This document shows, piece by piece, positions 61,750 through 64,000 of a stretch of 64,000 nt of DNA; the first letter of the stretch is position 1; each line of letters opens with the position of its first letter. The notes beneath the pieces are model-generated. The model made no database searches. It had not been told where the DNA came from and worked only from the letters and a program-made list of their open reading frames with translations. The position numbers and the translations under genes are program-made. This DNA comes from Phytoseiulus persimilis (Eukaryota > Arthropoda > Arachnida > Mesostigmata > Phytoseiidae), in assembly GCA_037576195.1 (NCBI GenBank), contig CM075102.1, positions 27,896,745-27,960,744 of the forward strand, in the 5' to 3' direction.

Positions 61750-63742
61750 ACACGCAGATTCGCTTCGAAACTGTTGAGCTCGACGCCCGGCGCTGTTGAG
61801 CGCGACAGTAATCGATGGAGTCACTTGCCACAAACTTGACGCAACTTTGCGTGACCGTGCGTCAGTGAGCCAAGTGATGCTAGTTGACTCCCGACCGAAA
61901 AGCCCGACCATGTTTTCGCAATTTCGGTCCTCCGCGTGGACGCGTTCTGCTCGAGCGAAGACTACGGGCTGAGATCGAACGAAATCACGAGAACAACTTC
62001 AGAATCTCCTACAGTGTACGGGATTCAGGACCTCGAGAGATGTGATTTCTCCTGTATGGAATATCCTTCGAGGCGGAGGCCGTCTTTCGTGAGCGTTCGT
62101 CTGTTCAAAGCGGCGCGGGTAATGTCGTCCGATCGTCAACAATATTTCTCGTATTTCGTGGTAGCTGTTCTCCGTTCCCATCGGGTCCGGTGGCTGATGT
62201 CTCCTCCCGCTGTCAACAATGGAGACGACAGCTGGAGTGAACAAGAGAAAAACATGGCGTCAGCGGCGGGAAGAAGTGGAGCCACGTGACGAGATGCCAG
62301 AAACTGTCCTCGCATGGTGAACTTCTTGAGACTGAACTGTGGTTGACTCAGCGTCTCATTCGGTATCGGCGGAGCGTTCCTTCACCAGAGTCAACATTTA
62401 GGGCAGACGTCGACCACGATGCGAGAAACCTGTTGTGGGAGAACAAATCCCGGATGAACTTCCCATGAGTCCGACTCCTCGTCGAGCCGGCACGGCTCGC
62501 GCCCGCAACTGCGTACGGCGGCGCGAGCGCTCAGCCGTGTGCCGGCTGTTAGCCGCGGCAGCGTGTGACATTCTTAGGAGCTCAGTCAGGTTGAACGGCG
62601 GGAATAGCGCAACGTACGAGTAGGCTGGATATGCTCATTTTTGTCTTTGACACCCGACGGATTTGAGCCGGCTCGCGGAAATGTTGACACGGCGGCAAGC
62701 GGCGTGGAAGCGCCTCGATCCTGTGAGCAAGCAATGGTAATCGCGAAGGCTACGATCGGATCCGCTATCGTCGCTCCTCAGTTTTCTAACTGCGTACCGT
62801 TCAATCCTTTGATGTAGAGATATGGCTTTTCTGGGCACTTTCGTTGCTGTATCGGAATGAGCTTTGATGGCGGCGGCGGAGGAAGGAGTCAAACATGGAA
62901 CAGAAAATGCCAGACGACCTTTAAACCCGCGCGTGTCTGCCCGATGTTTTGAGGTCGTCCGCCGCCGCCGCCGCCGCTCCTCGGTCTGGTCAATACATAG
63001 CATCCGTTCCGAGCGTGGAATCATTCTGAGCCACGTGTGCGAAAGCTTTCGGCGAAAATCGGAGCCGTTGTCTCTCTACATGCCGCCACCAGCTGATAAA
63101 CACCGCAAGAAGAGCCCCGAGCTTGCAGATCATCAGACGGGCAGTTCGGTACGGACAAACCGTCGCCAATGAGTGGAGATTTGAAGGTGGTTTTCGAGAG
63201 TTTTCCGATCTCAGCTTTCTCCGCAGGATCGATCGTGTTCGCTCTGTGACTGCAATCTGTCGAGCTATTCGAGACGAGAACGACCTCGTTCGAGAGCATC
63301 GAAGCAGGACTCCTCGAAGCCGTGTGAACAGCGAACAGTATGCTTCGGTCAGAGGAGACTGGGATTGTCACTTCCGATTTCGCTTGAGCGGATTCTCCAG
63401 TGCTCCCCCGTGATCGGGGATTCAAATCAACACATCAAGGCCGCGATATTCCCATCCCGGAGCTCTGCCGCGAATTCCCGATGGGAGTGAATCCCGGGTA
63501 GTTTTTCCGGACCAGAGTCCCTGTCCCTTGAGCTCATGGAGAATCGTCCGCATGCTTTATCGAAAAAGCGCTGTCCCGTTAAGACACGCAGCCAGCTTAT
63601 ATTTCCCGAGTCCGGGTCGGCTCGGATTCTAGTCAAGTCAGGGTCCACCGTGGGAGGTATTGTTATTGATTCGACAGCGTGAAACCGGCGAATTATATCA
63701 AGTTCCAATCCGAGCTAGGGCACCAGAAGATCAGAACGCCGC
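61750..63742. other. No recognised gene
   Basis: Open frames up to 134 codons on both strands without family features, plus the CCG repeat. Confidence 0.45.
62959..62977. repeat. (CCG)6 microsatellite
   Basis: Six CCG units. They encode an Arg or Pro run in overlapping frames without other evidence of coding. Confidence 0.8.
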
Positions 63743-63771
63743 GACGCCGGGAAATTTAAATTCCCGGCGTC
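63743..63771. repeat. Near-perfect palindrome, 11-bp arms
   Basis: Arms GACGCCGGGAA and TTCCCGGCGTC are exact reverse complements around an ATTTAAA centre, where TTT/AAA extends the pairing past one bulge. It could be a binding site for a dimeric factor or a hairpin in RNA. Confidence 0.8.
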
Positions 63772-63830
63772 CATGGCAAAGAAAAGTGCCAACGCTCCAT
63801 GTCAAAAATCGAGCCAAGCAGTCGGCTGCG

Positions 63831-63929
63831 TTAGCGCGTTCGGTATTCGAGTCCTAAATAGGCCACACCGACGGCCCCGCAGGCGGCCAACATGCAGGCG
63901 GGAACGTAGACAGTCACGTAGATAGCCAT
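63831..63929 (-). CDS. Small hydrophobic ORF of 32 residues or a first exon
   Basis: ATG lies in context AAACAATGG, a strong animal start (A at -3, G at +4). It opens 32 codons: a single membrane helix (AIYVTVYVPACMLAACGAVG and a few more residues) and a short tail LEYRTR before TAA. The spacing VP-x2-M-x4-G-x-VG loosely recalls the N-terminus of V-ATPase subunit e, but one residue is missing and the rest does not follow, so I do not assign it. It may be a microprotein, an initial exon spliced before the stop, or chance. Confidence 0.22.
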   Translation of the reverse strand: MAIYVTVYVPACMLAACGAVGVAYLGLEYRTR

Positions 63930-64000
63930 TGTTTCACACGAGCACTGTGAACCTGTGATGTGTGGTGGAATTAAGCAGCGGTAACCCTGTCGAACAACTA

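Noticed and set aside
1-64000. CRISPR arrays, bacterial operons, rRNA genes, transposons with terminal repeats
   Set aside because: None was seen. The intron-containing gene and general sequence character are eukaryotic, and no transposase or reverse transcriptase motif was recognised.

Overview
The window reads as nuclear DNA of an animal, most likely an arthropod and possibly a mite. I infer this from about 50% GC, GT-AG introns of 132-415 bp in the one gene I can solve, AATAAA poly(A) signals, trinucleotide microsatellites, and the absence of bacterial-style operons or ribosome binding sites. There is no marker gene, so the species call is inference.

One gene is well supported. On the minus strand, four exons between 59,925 and 57,404 join in phase into a 575-residue major-facilitator transporter. 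It most resembles the SLC16/monocarboxylate transporter family, and a poly(A) signal follows its stop codon. It lacks the usual SLC16 TM1 signature and has a long Ser/Pro/Gln-rich loop between TM6 and TM7.

A second, weaker transporter signal lies at 42,558-43,005 on the minus strand. Two short exons join in phase across a 212-bp intron and give a start codon plus what look like TM1 and TM2 of another major-facilitator protein. The remaining exons are not visible, so it is either a gene with distant exons or a fragment.

The rest of the window has no recognisable protein family. The many open frames of 60-240 codons are what mid-GC DNA with few TA dinucleotides gives. The strongest non-coding signal is at 16,301-16,335 on the plus strand: a branchpoint-like motif, a pyrimidine tract, then CAG directly followed by GTAAGT. 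This is the form of a recursive-splicing (ratchet) site and suggests that the left part of the window lies inside a very long intron of a plus-strand gene. A candidate terminal exon with poly(A) signal at 20,334-20,483 and a candidate exon at 33,950-34,159 are other weak plus-strand pieces.

Layout: 1-16 kb, gene-poor with microsatellites; 16.3 kb, ratchet-like site; 17.9-18.2 kb, a weak transporter-like fragment; 20.3-20.5 kb, candidate terminal exon; 20.5-42.5 kb, no recognisable gene; 42.6-43.0 kb, partial transporter exons; 43-57 kb, no recognisable gene, with C14 and G23 homopolymers; 57.2-59.9 kb, the SLC16-like gene; 61.1-61.7 kb, a divergently oriented candidate small gene; 63.7-63.9 kb, a palindrome and a small hydrophobic ORF.
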